Of a stretch of 64,000 bases of DNA, positions 1-10,366 are shown piece by piece. Under the pieces are notes generated by a model, which saw only the letters and a list, made by a program, of their open reading frames with translations, made no database searches and was not told where the DNA came from. Made by a program: the position numbers and the translations under genes. The stretch is from Cyrtodaria siliqua (taxonomy: Eukaryota > Mollusca > Bivalvia > Adapedonta > Hiatellidae), in assembly GCA_037043455.1 (NCBI GenBank), contig JAWPHD010001353.1, positions 62,001 to 126,000 of the forward strand. Reading direction: 5' to 3'. Each line of letters opens with the position of its first letter. Within the stretch, counting starts at the first letter, position 1.

Positions 1-554
1 GAGGTGGAGGGTGTATACTATCAAATAATTTCTGTATATCTATAAGTGCATTATTTGTTTCGTTACAGAACAAAATCAATCCTCATCGAGTTATTTCGAT
101 ATATGTCTGTGTTGTTAGTCCTACAACGTGATTGTGGTGCATACAAACTATTTCTGTGCTACACCACACATACTGCCATCCCACACTTTCGTGTTACAGT
201 ATGTTTCTATTTTTCTGGGTATATAAGTATACCGCAAATCTTCTCATTTATCATCGTCACCCATCCTACCATTCCATTTCCGTAGTTTTACCCACTCTTG
301 TCTTGTGTTGTTGATATTGTTCATTCGCACGGGGACATTGTGCATACCTCTGCATATCTCTATTATCACATGGTGCATACCTCTGCATATATCTATTATC
401 AATCCACTCTCCCTCGAAATTATACCTTGTGCATTTCACAAATTTCTTCTTTATTTGTTCATTTATATTGTTTAAGTGTACACAGGGCATACCTATTACC
501 ACGGCAATCAATCACCCCCACCACCCCCATCCCCCCACCCCCACCCCCACCGTC

Positions 555-558
555 CCGC

Positions 559-599
<41 letters not shown>

Positions 600-692
600 T
601 CTACATATCACACTAGCCCCCTGTCAGCCTCACCCTACCCCCCCCCCCCCCAACCCCCCCCCCCCGCCCCGAACACACACACACACACACAC
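555..692. repeat. AC microsatellite with adjoining C-rich tracts
   Basis: Two (AC)n runs, at about 560-600 and 673-692, flank poly-C stretches at 632-666. The mirror position in the right arm (27,985-28,020) has a TG run without the poly-C part, so the locus changed after the duplication. Proline/histidine-rich ORFs here come from simple sequence and are not genes. Confidence 0.9.
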
Positions 693-1461
693 CCTTCAAG
701 GCAACCCTCACCCGTAGTTATTTTACTTAAATATCGCCGTTTTAATTGTCTTTGTTTAAATATTGCTCATGAAATGGCTTGTAAGAAGAGCGATTCTGCT
801 TTCTCTGATTGTATATCAGGTGTATAATTTTGTATAATATAAGGTTATATACCGTTTGATTTCTCTGAACATTTCCCATACAATCATAGGTTGACTAAAA
901 CATGTTTAAGAATTTAAACCAGTTTTGTAAAAACGAGTAAATTTGAAGTGCAACAGCATAACGTCCAAACCACCAATATGTTGGTTATATAGCAAACCTA
1001 GGACCTGAATGTTTTTAGTTCAATTTCTCTACTTAAAACTTGATTATGTTGCGGTCAGGCCTGTATAACGTGCAATGATTTCATTTTAGCTATTACCGTG
1101 TTTTAACTGGTAGCAAAGTGTGATTATCACTTTTAATAAAAATACATGTATGTCATTTTACTTTTGATCAGCCGATTGCAATGAATGGATGAATGAATGA
1201 ATGAATGGTGTTTTACGGCACGTCGACACATAAATAGGTCATATTGTGCGCAAAAACTGATGAAAGATGAAGAAATGAAGTAGTAATTAAGACTTAATGT
1301 AAATATATAGAGATAAAACTATTTACAAATAAGGGATGATATGGTAGTAATATAAACTATATATGAATGAATAGATGACTATTACTCATACATCTATAGG
1401 TATATAAACATGAACAGTTACAAAATGTATTAATCTGATTATGAGTTTTATTTTGTTCCAG
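693..1461. other. AT-rich arm sequence without a gene
   Basis: I see no coding signal. The part from about 1,050 to 1,461 is shared with the right arm (27,390-27,960 reversed) and includes a short GAATGAATGAATGG run followed by a motif (TTTTACGGCACGTCGACACA) that I recognise as a dispersed bivalve repeat. The end, TTTTGTTCCAG at 1,451-1,461, reads as a pyrimidine-rich 3' splice site in front of the zinc-finger exon. Confidence 0.5.
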
Positions 1462-2185
1462 AAACCACACTAAGACGACGTTACATCATGCAACCGTTTT
1501 AATGCAGCATGTACAACAAAGGATTTACAAGGACAGATCATCTTAACAGACACATGTGCATGCAAACAGAGACACCACATACATGTATCGTGTGCAGAAA
1601 AGTATTTTCCGCTTCACATACATGCGAGACATCATTTAAGTGTAGTATTTCTAGTAAAGGATTTACCGAGTCAGGCAATCTTACAAAACACATGCACATA
1701 CATACAAATGAGACGCCATATAAATGTATCGCGTGCAGTAAAGGATTTATACAGTCAAGTGATCTTCAAAAACACATGCGCATACATACAGGTGAGACGC
1801 CATATAAGTGTAAATGATCAATCTAACAAAACACATGCGCATACATACAGGTGAGACGCCATATAAGTGTAGCGCGTGTAGTTAAGGATTTAGCCAGTCA
1901 GACAGTCTTACAAGACACATGCGCCTACATACAGGTGAGACACCATATAAGTGTAGCGCGTGCAAAAAATAATTTTCCAATTCATGCCATCTTCCAAAAC
2001 ACATGCGCATACATACAGGTGAAACACCGTATAAGTGTAGCATATGCAGTAAAGTATTTACCAGGTCAAGTAGTCTTAAAACACACATGTACATACATAC
2101 AGGCGAGATACCATTTAAGTGTAGTGTTTGCAGTAAAGGATTTACCAAATCGGGCAGTCTTACCATACACATGCGCATACATACA
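1462..2185 (+). pseudogene. C2H2 zinc-finger locus, 5' part, interrupted by the LINE
   Basis: The segment encodes a series of C2H2 fingers of 28 residues with linkers such as HTGETPYKC, split over several frames. Open pieces lie at 1,509-1,817 and 2,003-2,200. Stops and frameshifts occur near 1,815, 1,884 and 1,970, so it cannot make the long protein still encoded by the mirror copy at 26,417-27,493. A likely 3' splice site (TTTTGTTCCAG) lies directly before it, as in the right arm. The finger that ends at 2,185 is cut inside its linker after the residues MRIHT, and the frame continues into LINE sequence. The fingers would be expected to bind DNA, but this copy is inactive. Target and gene name are unknown. 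Confidence 0.85.
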
Positions 2186-2350
2186 ATTAAATATGGCTGA
2201 CAGCGAGACGTATATTTTAGCGGTCGTGTTTTAAAATTCCATTTCAAAGTTTTTCTACAAGTTATAGCTTTTAAAATAATACGTATAGTGACTTGAAAAT
2301 GTGATTATTCACTTGTCTGTGTTTGTGTGGATATCTGAGTTACAGAAAAG

Positions 2351-3784
2351 ATGGAAAACTCGTTTTCCGGCATTCAAACAAAGAACCGTTTCGAATTGTT
2401 TAGTGAAGGTGAAATGGCGGGACAGAACAATACACGGACAATAGGGCGCGAGATAAATGTGAGACATAATTTCATGGAAAGTTCAATGGACAATAAAATG
2501 CTGATGTTATTCGACGAGCTGAGATTTATCAGAGAGGAACAAGTCACCTGTAGTAAAGGTATGCTTAACTTCCAGCAATCACTGGTTAAAATGACGGACA
2601 AAGTTGGTCACGTGATCCAGGTAGTCAATACACAAACTGATATTATGAAAACTCTGGCATATAAGTCAATCGACCTGGAAGCAAGATCCAGAAGAAATAA
2701 TCTGATTTTTTGGGGTTTTATCGAAAGTTATGGAGAAAACTGCTTATTTAAGATCAGAGATTTTCTGGAAGATAGACTGGAATTGACATCAAGCGATATG
2801 TACATTACTAGAGCACACAGATTGGGCATGCGTTCCCCCAACAGAAATCATTTAAAGCGTCCTATTATTGTGAATTTTCGAGACTTTTGCGACGTCGAAA
2901 GTATTATGAGTAAGGTTTATAAATTGAAAAACACCCCATTCTCTGTGGATTATGACATGCCGAAAGAAATACAAGATGCTAGAAAAATATTGTGGCCTAA
3001 ATACAAACAGTTCAAGATTCAGAATCCAAGATCAAAAGTTCAAATCATGTATCCTGCAAAATTGATTGTTGACGGAAGATTGGTGCACGATGAACTACCT
3101 GAGTGGAGCAGGTATATTAGGGGAAATCGCTTGTCTGAGTTTCAGCATGTTACCCCACACCGTGATGGGAACATAGCCCACTACAGAGAAAACATTGCCC
3201 CTACGGTCGAATCACAGGACACATTTGCTTATATGCATGACAGGAGTGTTCGAAACGCAACGCATGGACACAACACAGAAAACATGGAGACGGCCTCAGT
3301 GCATATCAACACAGAAATCCCGGTAGTATTGCAGGTATCGCAATCCAGGCACTCAGTTGAAGACATTTTGTCATCTGAAAATGAATCGCGACAAGCAGAG
3401 CAGGTCCAAGAATCTACTGTACAACCACCACAACGATCCTTGTTTACATCCAGTGACCCTATTAACCTGACCTCAGAACAGAGTACACAACAGTGTATTG
3501 ATTTTACACGCAACAATAGCGAACAATTATCACCTGAAAGAGGGCGTTCACATGCATCCCGTGCATTAAACAAGGTCACTTCAAGATCAACAAGGCGGAC
3601 GCAGTCAGCTATGCCATACCTTCGGTTTAGTACAGGTGCTACACGTGATAAAGATGGAGATCCCCGGGAATCTATAATTACTCTAGCCGATGTCAGCTCG
3701 CGCGATCGAGACAATCATGGTACAATTGTTCCAGATACTATAAATAACTCGGAGAGTGCGACCCCGATAAATGACAGTTCATAG
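2351..3784 (+). CDS. LINE ORF1 protein (L1-like RNA-binding protein)
   Basis: This is 477 codons from ATG to TAG. Residues about 45-110 are hydrophilic and likely coiled coil. They are followed by RSRRNNLIFWGF (near 111-122), the start of the RRM-like domain of L1-type ORF1 proteins, with the usual later blocks RAHRLG, RPIIVNF and YPAKLIVDGR up to about residue 250. The remaining 225 residues are Ser/Thr/Gln-rich and low in complexity. Such proteins bind element RNA and form the retrotransposition particle with ORF2p. The stop at 3,782-3,784 is in the same frame as ORF2, which opens immediately after it. No zinc knuckle is visible. Family assignment is by motif only. Confidence 0.88.
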   Translation: MENSFSGIQTKNRFELFSEGEMAGQNNTRTIGREINVRHNFMESSMDNKMLMLFDELRFIREEQVTCSKGMLNFQQSLVKMTDKVGHVIQVVNTQTDIMKTLAYKSIDLEARSRRNNLIFWGFIESYGENCLFKIRDFLEDRLELTSSDMYITRAHRLGMRSPNRNHLKRPIIVNFRDFCDVESIMSKVYKLKNTPFSVDYDMPKEIQDARKILWPKYKQFKIQNPRSKVQIMYPAKLIVDGRLVHDELPEWSRYIRGNRLSEFQHVTPHRDGNIAHYRENIAPTVESQDTFAYMHDRSVRNATHGHNTENMETASVHINTEIPVVLQVSQSRHSVEDILSSENESRQAEQVQESTVQPPQRSLFTSSDPINLTSEQSTQQCIDFTRNNSEQLSPERGRSHASRALNKVTSRSTRRTQSAMPYLRFSTGATRDKDGDPRESIITLADVSSRDRDNHGTIVPDTINNSESATPINDSS

Positions 3785-6700
3785 ACGAACGCGGAGAAGG
3801 CTCACTTACGATGTGCCTTATTGAATATACAGGGTTTAGTGACAAAAAGAGTAAACAAATTAAAAACGAATGAATTAAAAGCTGTTTTTGATAATCATGA
3901 TATTGTTTTATTTACAGAAACGTGGACAAATGAATTTTCGGACCTATATGTTGATAATTTTGGATACTTTGTTTTGAATAGAACCGAAAATAAAAAATCG
4001 AGTAAACGAAACTCAGGTGGCATTATTGTGTATCTCAGAAACGAATATGTGACAGATGAATCTCTTATTTTTCAAAGCTATGATGATATTATATGCATTA
4101 AGATTGATGGTAACAAATTGTCTTTGCAAAATGATTTATTTGTATGCTTGTGTTATGTCGTTCCAGAGAGCAGTAGTAGACAAGCGTTGATTGAAACGAA
4201 TATTTTTGATAGAATTATTGATTTTATTACATCTGTAAATGTAAGATATGAAAAAGGTTTAAATTTTGTTTTATGCGGTGATATGAATAGCCGAACTGCT
4301 GGATTGGCCGATTACGTTATTGATGATAGCGATATACATATGCAGTTATTACCCGATGAGTACACATGTGATGATGAACTTAAACGATTTTCGCAGGATA
4401 ACGGTAGAATAAACGGTAATGGGCATTGTCTGTTAGATTTATGTAAACAGACTGGTTTACGTATTTTGAACGGGCGAGTGGGGAATGACAAAGGTATTGG
4501 AAGTAATACCTTTGTTGGTAATCGTGGAAGTAGTTTAGTTGATTATGTTATAAGTACCGACCATATTTTCCAAAGTGCATCGACGTTTAATGTTCTTGAA
4601 CCCAATATTTTAAGTGATCATTGTCTTATATCGTTTTCTTTTGAATTTTACAAACCAGTTAGCATAAGTGAGAATATAAATTGTAATGATAAGAGAGTAA
4701 CGTATAAGTGTGCATGGAAAAACGAGAAGAGATATGATTACGTTGAGAAACTTTCATCCCTTGATATCACACAAAAGTTGTATAGGTTTAATCAATCTGT
4801 AAATGAATGTTCAAATAGTGACGATGTTAATACTTGTATTGAAGGATTTTCTAACATTATTGATGAAGTTGTCTCTCCTTTATTTAAAAATAAGGTTATT
4901 TCTTCTGAAAACTATTCATCTAAAGATACAACGTTAGAGAGTCCTTGGTATACGGATGAATGCGTTAATAGTAAATCGAATTTTGTATATATGCTGAATA
5001 AATATCGGTTAGACAAGAGCGATGTTAACAGAGTAGATATGGTAAATGCTAGATCAAAATACAAGTCACTTATACGTAAATGTAGATACGAGTATGATAA
5101 AATTGAAACAAACAAACTAATACAGGCTAAACATAGAAATGCTAAGATGTACTGGAATATGCTAAAAAGGTGTGCTGGAATAAAGCAACCCAACATTCAG
5201 ATTAGTGCTTTTGAGCAATATTTTAAAGCTGTTAATAACCCAGAGAGTCAATTCTTTACACCTGATGAAGATGTATTATATTTTATTGATAGATATGAAA
5301 ATGATGAATTTAACATTATATTTAATGAATTAAATATTGAGATTACTGAACAAGAAATTATTAAAGGAATAAACCAACTTAAGTCAAACCGATCAGGAGG
5401 ACCGGACCTATTTTTAAATGAATTTTTTATACATGGTAAGCATATTTTATCTCCGGTATTACGTGAATTGTTCAATAAAATATTCGAATTAGGATATTTT
5501 CCTGACAGCTGGTCAGAGGGTCATGTTATACCTTTACACAAAAAGGGAAGCATTAACAATGTAGACAATTATCGTGGTATTACCTTATTAAGTACTTTGG
5601 GTAAATTGTTTTCAAGAATTTTGAATAACAGACTCACAAGCTGGGCTGAAAATTATGGTGTATACATTGAAGCGCAAGCTGGTTTTAGGTCAAACATGGG
5701 TACAGTGGATAATGTGTTTGTCTTACATGGATTAATCTCTCATTTTATAAATACAGGTAAAAAACTTTATTGTGCGTTTGTTGATTTTACAAAAGCTTTT
5801 GATTATGTAGTTCGAGAAAACCTATGGTTTAAAATGATTAAACTGGGAATTCGGGGTAAAATGTTTAATATTATTCATTCTATGTACCAATCTGTGAAAT
5901 CAAGAGTTAAGTATTGTAATTTGTTGAGTGAAGAGTACAGTTGTATGCTAGGGGTTAGACAAGGGGAATGTTTGTCTCCTTTCTTATTCTCAATGTTTTT
6001 GAATGATATTGAAGAAACATTTATGAATAATGGTATTGAAGGTATTGATGTTAACATGTTTAAAGTATTTCTTATATTATATGCTGATGATATTGTTATT
6101 TTTGCAAATAGTAGTGAAGAGTTACAAAATAGCTTAAACTTACTTTCAGAATACTGTGATAGATGGAAACTTGTTGTTAATGGTTCAAAAACAAAGATAA
6201 TGGTATTCAAAAAAGGTGGTTCATTACCGAGAGGTCTAATCTTTTATTATAAAGAAAATGCATTAGATATAGTAAACAGTTTTAGTTATCTAGGTATTGT
6301 ATTTACAACTGGTGGCTCTTTTTCTGATGCTCAGGCAACACTTGCAGGCCAAGCTTTGAAAGCAATTTTTAAAATGAATAAATGTCTTTACAAATTTACG
6401 GCGTTATCGGTTGAACATAGGCTAGATTTGTTTGATAAGCTGATAACACCCATTTTGAACTATGGATCTGAAGTTTGGGGGTTTCTACAGGCGAATGCCA
6501 TTGAAAGAGTACATATGCAATTTTGTAAAAGGTTATTGGGAGTAAAGAAGTCAACACAAAACGATTTTATATATGGAGAGCTGGGTAGAAAGTCTATGTT
6601 ATGTCATCGTCATTTTAATATTATAAAATACTGGGTTAAGATATTACAAAGTAATGAAAATAAATATGTAAAACAAATATATGTTTTGATGTTAAATGAT

Positions 6701-7288
6701 ATAAATGCTCAACCCAACATAAAAAATTGGGCATCTTTAATTAGAGATATATTAGGCATTATGGGTTTCAATGATGCGTGGTTAGCCCAAACGGTGGGTA
6801 ATCCTAAATTGTTTCTGTATGTTGTTAAACAGAGATTACATGACAACTTTAGCCAAAATTGGAATAGTAGACTAGCTGATTCAAGTAGAGCTCGCTTTTA
6901 TAACTGTATATGTGTTTTCAAGTTTCAACCTTATCTTAATATTTGTATTATATCAAAATTTAGAATTGCCATGACCAAATTAAGAGTATCCTCGCACAGA
7001 CTAGAAATAGAAGCAGGACGTTGGAATAAACCTAATAGAATTCCGGTAAATGAGAGAAAATGTAAATTTTGTAATATCCTAGAAGACGAGTTTCATTTTA
7101 TGTTAGAATGTCCTATATACTCGGAGTTCAGAAAACAATATATCAAAAAATATTATTGGGATAGGCCAAATATGCAGAAACTTATTTTGTTAATTAACAC
7201 AGAATGTCAAAAAGAAATTAGAAACGTGGCTATTTTTGTTTACAAATCTTTTAATAAACGAAATGAATGTTTGTTTGCAAATAATTGA
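3785..7288 (+). CDS. LINE ORF2: APE endonuclease and reverse transcriptase
   Basis: The open frame of 1,167 codons starts directly after the ORF1 TAG. An APE-type endonuclease fills codons about 12-290, with LNIQG, FTETW, GDMNSR and the catalytic SDH (codons 277-279, nt 4,613-4,621). The reverse transcriptase spans roughly 530-830 with NYRGITLLST, AGFR, FVDFTKAFD, GVRQGECLSPFLF and YADD at nt 6,080-6,091. A C-terminal CX2CX7HX4C knuckle starts at nt 7,061. No stop or frameshift is seen. The first in-frame ATG is the Met of GDMNSR, inside the nuclease, and the nearest upstream ATG (3,811) is out of frame and ends after 20 codons. Translation therefore probably needs readthrough of the UAG or non-AUG initiation. 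It is predicted to nick the target and prime reverse transcription there. Confidence 0.92.
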   Translation, partial: TNAEKAHLRCALLNIQGLVTKRVNKLKTNELKAVFDNHDIVLFTETWTNEFSDLYVDNFGYFVLNRTENKKSSKRNSGGIIVYLRNEYVTDESLIFQSYDDIICIKIDGNKLSLQNDLFVCLCYVVPESSSRQALIETNIFDRIIDFITSVNVRYEKGLNFVLCGDMNSRTAGLADYVIDDSDIHMQLLPDEYTCDDELKRFSQDNGRINGNGHCLLDLCKQTGLRILNGRVGNDKGIGSNTFVGNRGSSLVDYVISTDHIFQSASTFNVLEPNILSDHCLISFSFEFYKPVSISENINCNDKRVTYKCAWKNEKRYDYVEKLSSLDITQKLYRFNQSVNECSNSDDVNTCIEGFSNIIDEVVSPLFKNKVISSENYSSKDTTLESPWYTDECVNSKSNFVYMLNKYRLDKSDVNRVDMVNARSKYKSLIRKCRYEYDKIETNKLIQAKHRNAKMYWNMLKRCAGIKQPNIQISAFEQYFKAVNNPESQFFTPDEDVLYFIDRYENDEFNIIFNELNIEITEQEIIKGINQLKSNRSGGPDLFLNEFFIHGKHILSPVLRELFNKIFELGYFPDSWSEGHVIPLHKKGSINNVDNYRGITLLSTLGKLFSRILNNRLTSWAENYGVYIEAQAGFRSNMGTVDNVFVLHGLISHFINTGKKLYCAFVDFTKAFDYVVRENLWFKMIKLGIRGKMFNIIHSMYQSVKSRVKYCNLLSEEYSCMLGVRQGECLSPFLFSMFLNDIEETFMNNGIEGIDVNMFKVFLILYADDIVIFANSSEELQNSLNLLSEYCDRWKLVVNGSKTKIMVFKKGGSLPRGLIFYYKENALDIVNSFSYLGIVFTTGGSFSDAQATLAGQALKAIFKMNKCLYKFTALSVEHRLDLFDKLITPILNYGSEVWGFLQANAIERVHMQFCKRLLGVKKSTQNDFIYGELGRKSMLCHRHFNIIKYWVKILQSNENKYVKQIYVLMLNDINAQPNIKNWASLIRDILGIMGFNDAWLAQTVGNPKLFLYVVKQRLHDNFSQNWNSRLADSSRARFYNCICVFKFQPYLNICIISKFRIAMTKLRVSSHRLEIEAGRWNKPNRIPVNERKCKFCNILEDEFHFMLECPIYSEFRKQYIKKYYWDRPNMQKLILLINTECQKEIRNVAIFVYKSFNKRNECLFANN

Positions 7289-7582
7289 ATTAATTCACAA
7301 ACTTGTCTGTTGGTAGTAGCTACATGTTTTAAATTAAGCAAATCTGACCTGTATATTGTGTACAACTGTAATGGCTAAAAGCCTTCTCCACACAAATGAA
7401 AGGAATTATTATTAAAAAAATATATATATGATGTTATCATAACAAATAGTGCATTTTTAAAATTAATTAGTTGTGAATATTGTATATTTTGACTGTCAGT
7501 CATGTGTTGTAAAACAAAATGTATATCCTCATGGGCTATTTGCCTAATGGAATTTTGATAATAAACTTGTTCAAACTTGTTC

Positions 7583-8640
7583 ATACAGGCGAGACACCAT
7601 TTAAGTGTAGCGTGTGCAATAAAGAATGTATTCAGTGAAGTGATACAACACATGCGCAAACATACAGATGATACACTATATAAGTGTTGCACGTGCAGAA
7701 AAGGATTTACCGATTCAGGCAATCTTACAAAACACATGCGCATACATACAGGCGAGACACAATTTCAGTGTAACATGTGAAGTAAACAATTTACCGAGTC
7801 AAGCAGTTTTATACTACACATGCGCATACATACAGGCGAGACCCCTCATAATTATGCAGTAAAGGATTTACCCAGTCAGGCCATCTTAAAACACACATGT
7901 ACATTCATACAGGCGAGACAACATATGTGTGGTGTTTGCAGTAAAACATTTACTCATTCAGGCAGTCTTGCAAAACACACATGCACTCACACAGGCGAGA
8001 AACTATAAACATGTAGCATGTGCAGTAAAAAACCGAGTCAGGCAGTCTTTCAATACATATGCGCAAACATACAGGCGAGACTCCCTTTAAGTATAGTGTT
8101 TGCAGTAAAGGATTTGCCCATTGAGGCAACCTTACAAAACATATGCACATACATAAAGGCTAGACACCATATAAGTGTAGCGTGTGTAGTAAAAGATTTG
8201 CCAATTCAGGCAATCTTTAAAATACATACAGGCGAAACCCTTATTTAAGTGTAGCGTGTGCGATAAAAGATTTATGAAGTCACGTGATCTTATCATACAC
8301 AAGCACATACATACTGGTGAGGCTTCATATACGTGTAGTTTGTGCATTAAATAATTTACCGAGTCAGCCAGTCTTACAAAACACATGCGCATACATACAG
8401 GAGAGACCGCATATAAGTGTATTATTTGCAGTAAATGATTTGCCCATTCAAGCAATCTTACAAAACACATGCGCACACATACAGGCGAGACACCATACCA
8501 GTCGGTGTATCGTGTGGGTTTAAGCATTTACCGAGTTAGGCAGTATTAAAAGACACATGCGCATACATACATGTGAGACGCCTTGTGAAGTATAGGAAGT
8601 TCAGCATCAAGTGATCTAAAAGGACACATACGCATATATA
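7583..8640 (+). pseudogene. C2H2 zinc-finger locus, 3' part, decayed
   Basis: This continues the finger array after the LINE. Finger units of about 84 bp follow each other with linkers HTGE and partners such as CSVCSKTFTHSGSLAKH (near 7,930-7,985), but the frame changes every one or two units and several fingers carry stops. A TGA occupies the second Cys position of a finger at about 7,778. The mirror unit in the right arm also stops with a TGA here, so this end of the ORF predates the duplication. Only one or two units occur between about 8,160 and 8,240, where the right arm has about 28. It is not expected to encode a protein. Confidence 0.82.
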
Positions 8641-8884
8641 AAACGACTACTGAACCACTATATATGTGTAGCGTTCATAATAATGTAATCTAGCGAAACA
8701 ATTAAACAAATCACTGAAGTCACGGAAAGTTTGAAACAGCTTCATTCTGATTTCAAATTCAACACACTATCCACTGAGCTGCGCTGATTCTTGTATCCTA
8801 TTTGATCTGCATATCTACTCTCTGTGTATCTTCATTGTGAGGAAAGCCTATTATTTATTTATTTATTTATTTTATTTCTCTTAT

Positions 8885-9170
8885 GAACCGCGGCGGTGGT
8901 TTATTGGTTGAACGTCTGCTTCGCATGCGGGAGGTTGTGGGTTTACAAAATACTTCTAATAACTTGCTTGACGTTCAGCATATAAAGGCCAGTACTAAGA
9001 CTTGTCGGCCGGTGTCAGTATAATATGACTGCGTGTGTTCCATGGCATGTGTCTACGGCGTGGTATTCCAGTGTGGCAGAACTATAAAGTTGAGCATTGT
9101 GTAGGCACCGTCGTGAAATGACTGACCTATATGTAGTGTTGAAAGCGACCTTTAACCCCAATCATATATA
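8885..9170 (+). mobile_element. tRNA-derived SINE (left arm copy)
   Basis: The head resembles a degenerate tRNA, with an A-box-like stretch in GTGGTTTATTGGTTGAACG and a distal CATGCGGGAGGTTGTGGGTT close to a B-box context. The body includes GGCCGGTGTCAGTATAATAT, GTCTACGGCGTGGTATTCCA and an end TTGAAAGCGACCTTTAACCC. This is a SINE form I recognise as common in bivalves. The right arm carries the same insertion at the mirror position, so it predates the inverted duplication. Confidence 0.75.
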
Positions 9171-10366
9171 GTCATACTTTTTCTCATGGCAACCTTTCAG
9201 TGTTTGTTGAATAAGTAGCGAGTAAAATAAAAATGGGCGTTGCAATTGATAGCGGATGGTATATAAATGTATATATATCGAGACATTGTTAAACGTGTAC
9301 AACATGATGTCGATAGTTTTCTTAAATTTTCTAAGATTTGAATATATTTGAATAAATGTAATTATGCTAGATTAAAAAACAATGGTTCATTATAACCTTG
9401 GATAAATAATTATAAATATTTGAAAAATAACGAGACTTCATACATTACTTAAAGGGTTAATTAAGAGTTACTTTCTTATATAAGTATAAATAGGGCTAGG
9501 GGCGTAGCTAAATGTATGCAAAGTGCGCAGTTGCGTATACATTTCCCGGCAGCAAAAATAAGAAAATTCAGAGCAGGCATTAATCATATGCACCACAGAT
9601 TATCTACATCTAAAATATTTAGAACCCATACTCCCCTATACCCCTTCCTCCACCCCTCACACACACACGCACGCACCAACGCACAAACACACACACATGC
9701 ATGCATAATATGTTTCTTGTTTACTATTAAAACCGCTCTAGCTACGCCCCAGAGTGCTATATAACCCCACAGTGACAACGGAACATCACACGCAATCAGT
9801 GTGTTGCAACACGCTATGCCAATATCATTGTTAAAGACAGTTTGGACGATTCATGTATTATCTCTCGTATGTTCAAACACGTCCGGCTAGAACATCAATA
9901 TACCCGTACTGATGCTCACAATTCAGCTCAAACTAACCGTAATGAAAAACACTTACAACCAGTACAGTCAAATAAAGTTGATGCTCGGTACACTCGTAGC
10001 AAAAAATGTGAAGCTCCGGGTTTCGTGTGCTATACTGAGGTTTACAAAGTCGAGTTATAGCTCGCTTAGCAGGGCAGGCTGAATGTGTTATGAGTGATGT
10101 TGGAAATGTTCGTTAAAATGTTACTTCATAGTGAGCAATCGCATATTCACCAAGTACACGAAAGCTTGTAAGTGTTGATTTATATTTTCAGGATATGATC
10201 TTCAAACTGTTAAGTTATAAAATGTTCCTATTTTACTGACTGTTTGCAGCTTTGCAGTGTTGCATTAAATAGCCCGTTATGATAAAAAACAATTGGACAT
10301 TTACAAATGAAACAAAATTGATTTCGTCATGTTTGATCAAATTATCGGTTTCCACCGTACAGGCTG
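9171..10366. other. Inner part of left arm, no gene
   Basis: AT-rich sequence with an AC microsatellite at about 9,657-9,700 and short spurious ORFs. It matches the reverse complement of about 21,405-22,580. Similarity is moderate with many small differences, so the duplication is not very recent. Confidence 0.6.

Larger units (their letters stand above)
2186..7582 (+). mobile_element. Full-length two-ORF LINE (non-LTR retrotransposon)
   Basis: A 5.4-kb element with a 165-bp 5' leader, ORF1, ORF2 and a 290-bp 3' UTR lies inside a zinc-finger linker. The junctions share CATACA (2,180-2,185 and 7,582-7,587), a possible short target-site duplication. Joining the flanks restores the linker sequence still intact in the right arm near 26,608, so the right arm is an empty site and the insertion postdates the duplication. 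The 3' end lacks poly(A) and closes with AAACTTGTTC twice in tandem (7,563-7,582), a short-repeat tail as in several LINE clades. Both long ORFs are open, which suggests a recent insertion. The clade is not assigned; ORF1 looks L1/Tx1-like. Confidence 0.93.
1..10366 (+). repeat. Left arm of a large inverted duplication
   Basis: This segment matches the reverse complement of about 21,405-28,600 in the same order: a 5' repeat near 100-480, an AC microsatellite, a motif near 1,200 ending in GAATGAATGAATGG, the zinc-finger locus, a SINE, a second AC run, and a block at 9,840-10,366. Matching stops near 10,366. The outer end probably lies outside the window, because similarity already exists at the first bases. 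Differences between the arms are indels: the LINE and about 420 bp near 630-1,050 occur only here. Boundaries were judged by eye, so they are approximate. Confidence 0.85.

Noticed and set aside
3229..3714. 161-codon minus-strand ORF opposite ORF1
   Set aside because: Lies entirely opposite LINE ORF1, Cys/Ser-rich without a domain; a shadow ORF.
7760..7800. Selenocysteine reading of the TGA in a zinc finger
   Set aside because: The TGA is at a Cys position, but the surrounding array is full of other stops and frameshifts and the right arm has lost the finger too, so simple decay suffices.
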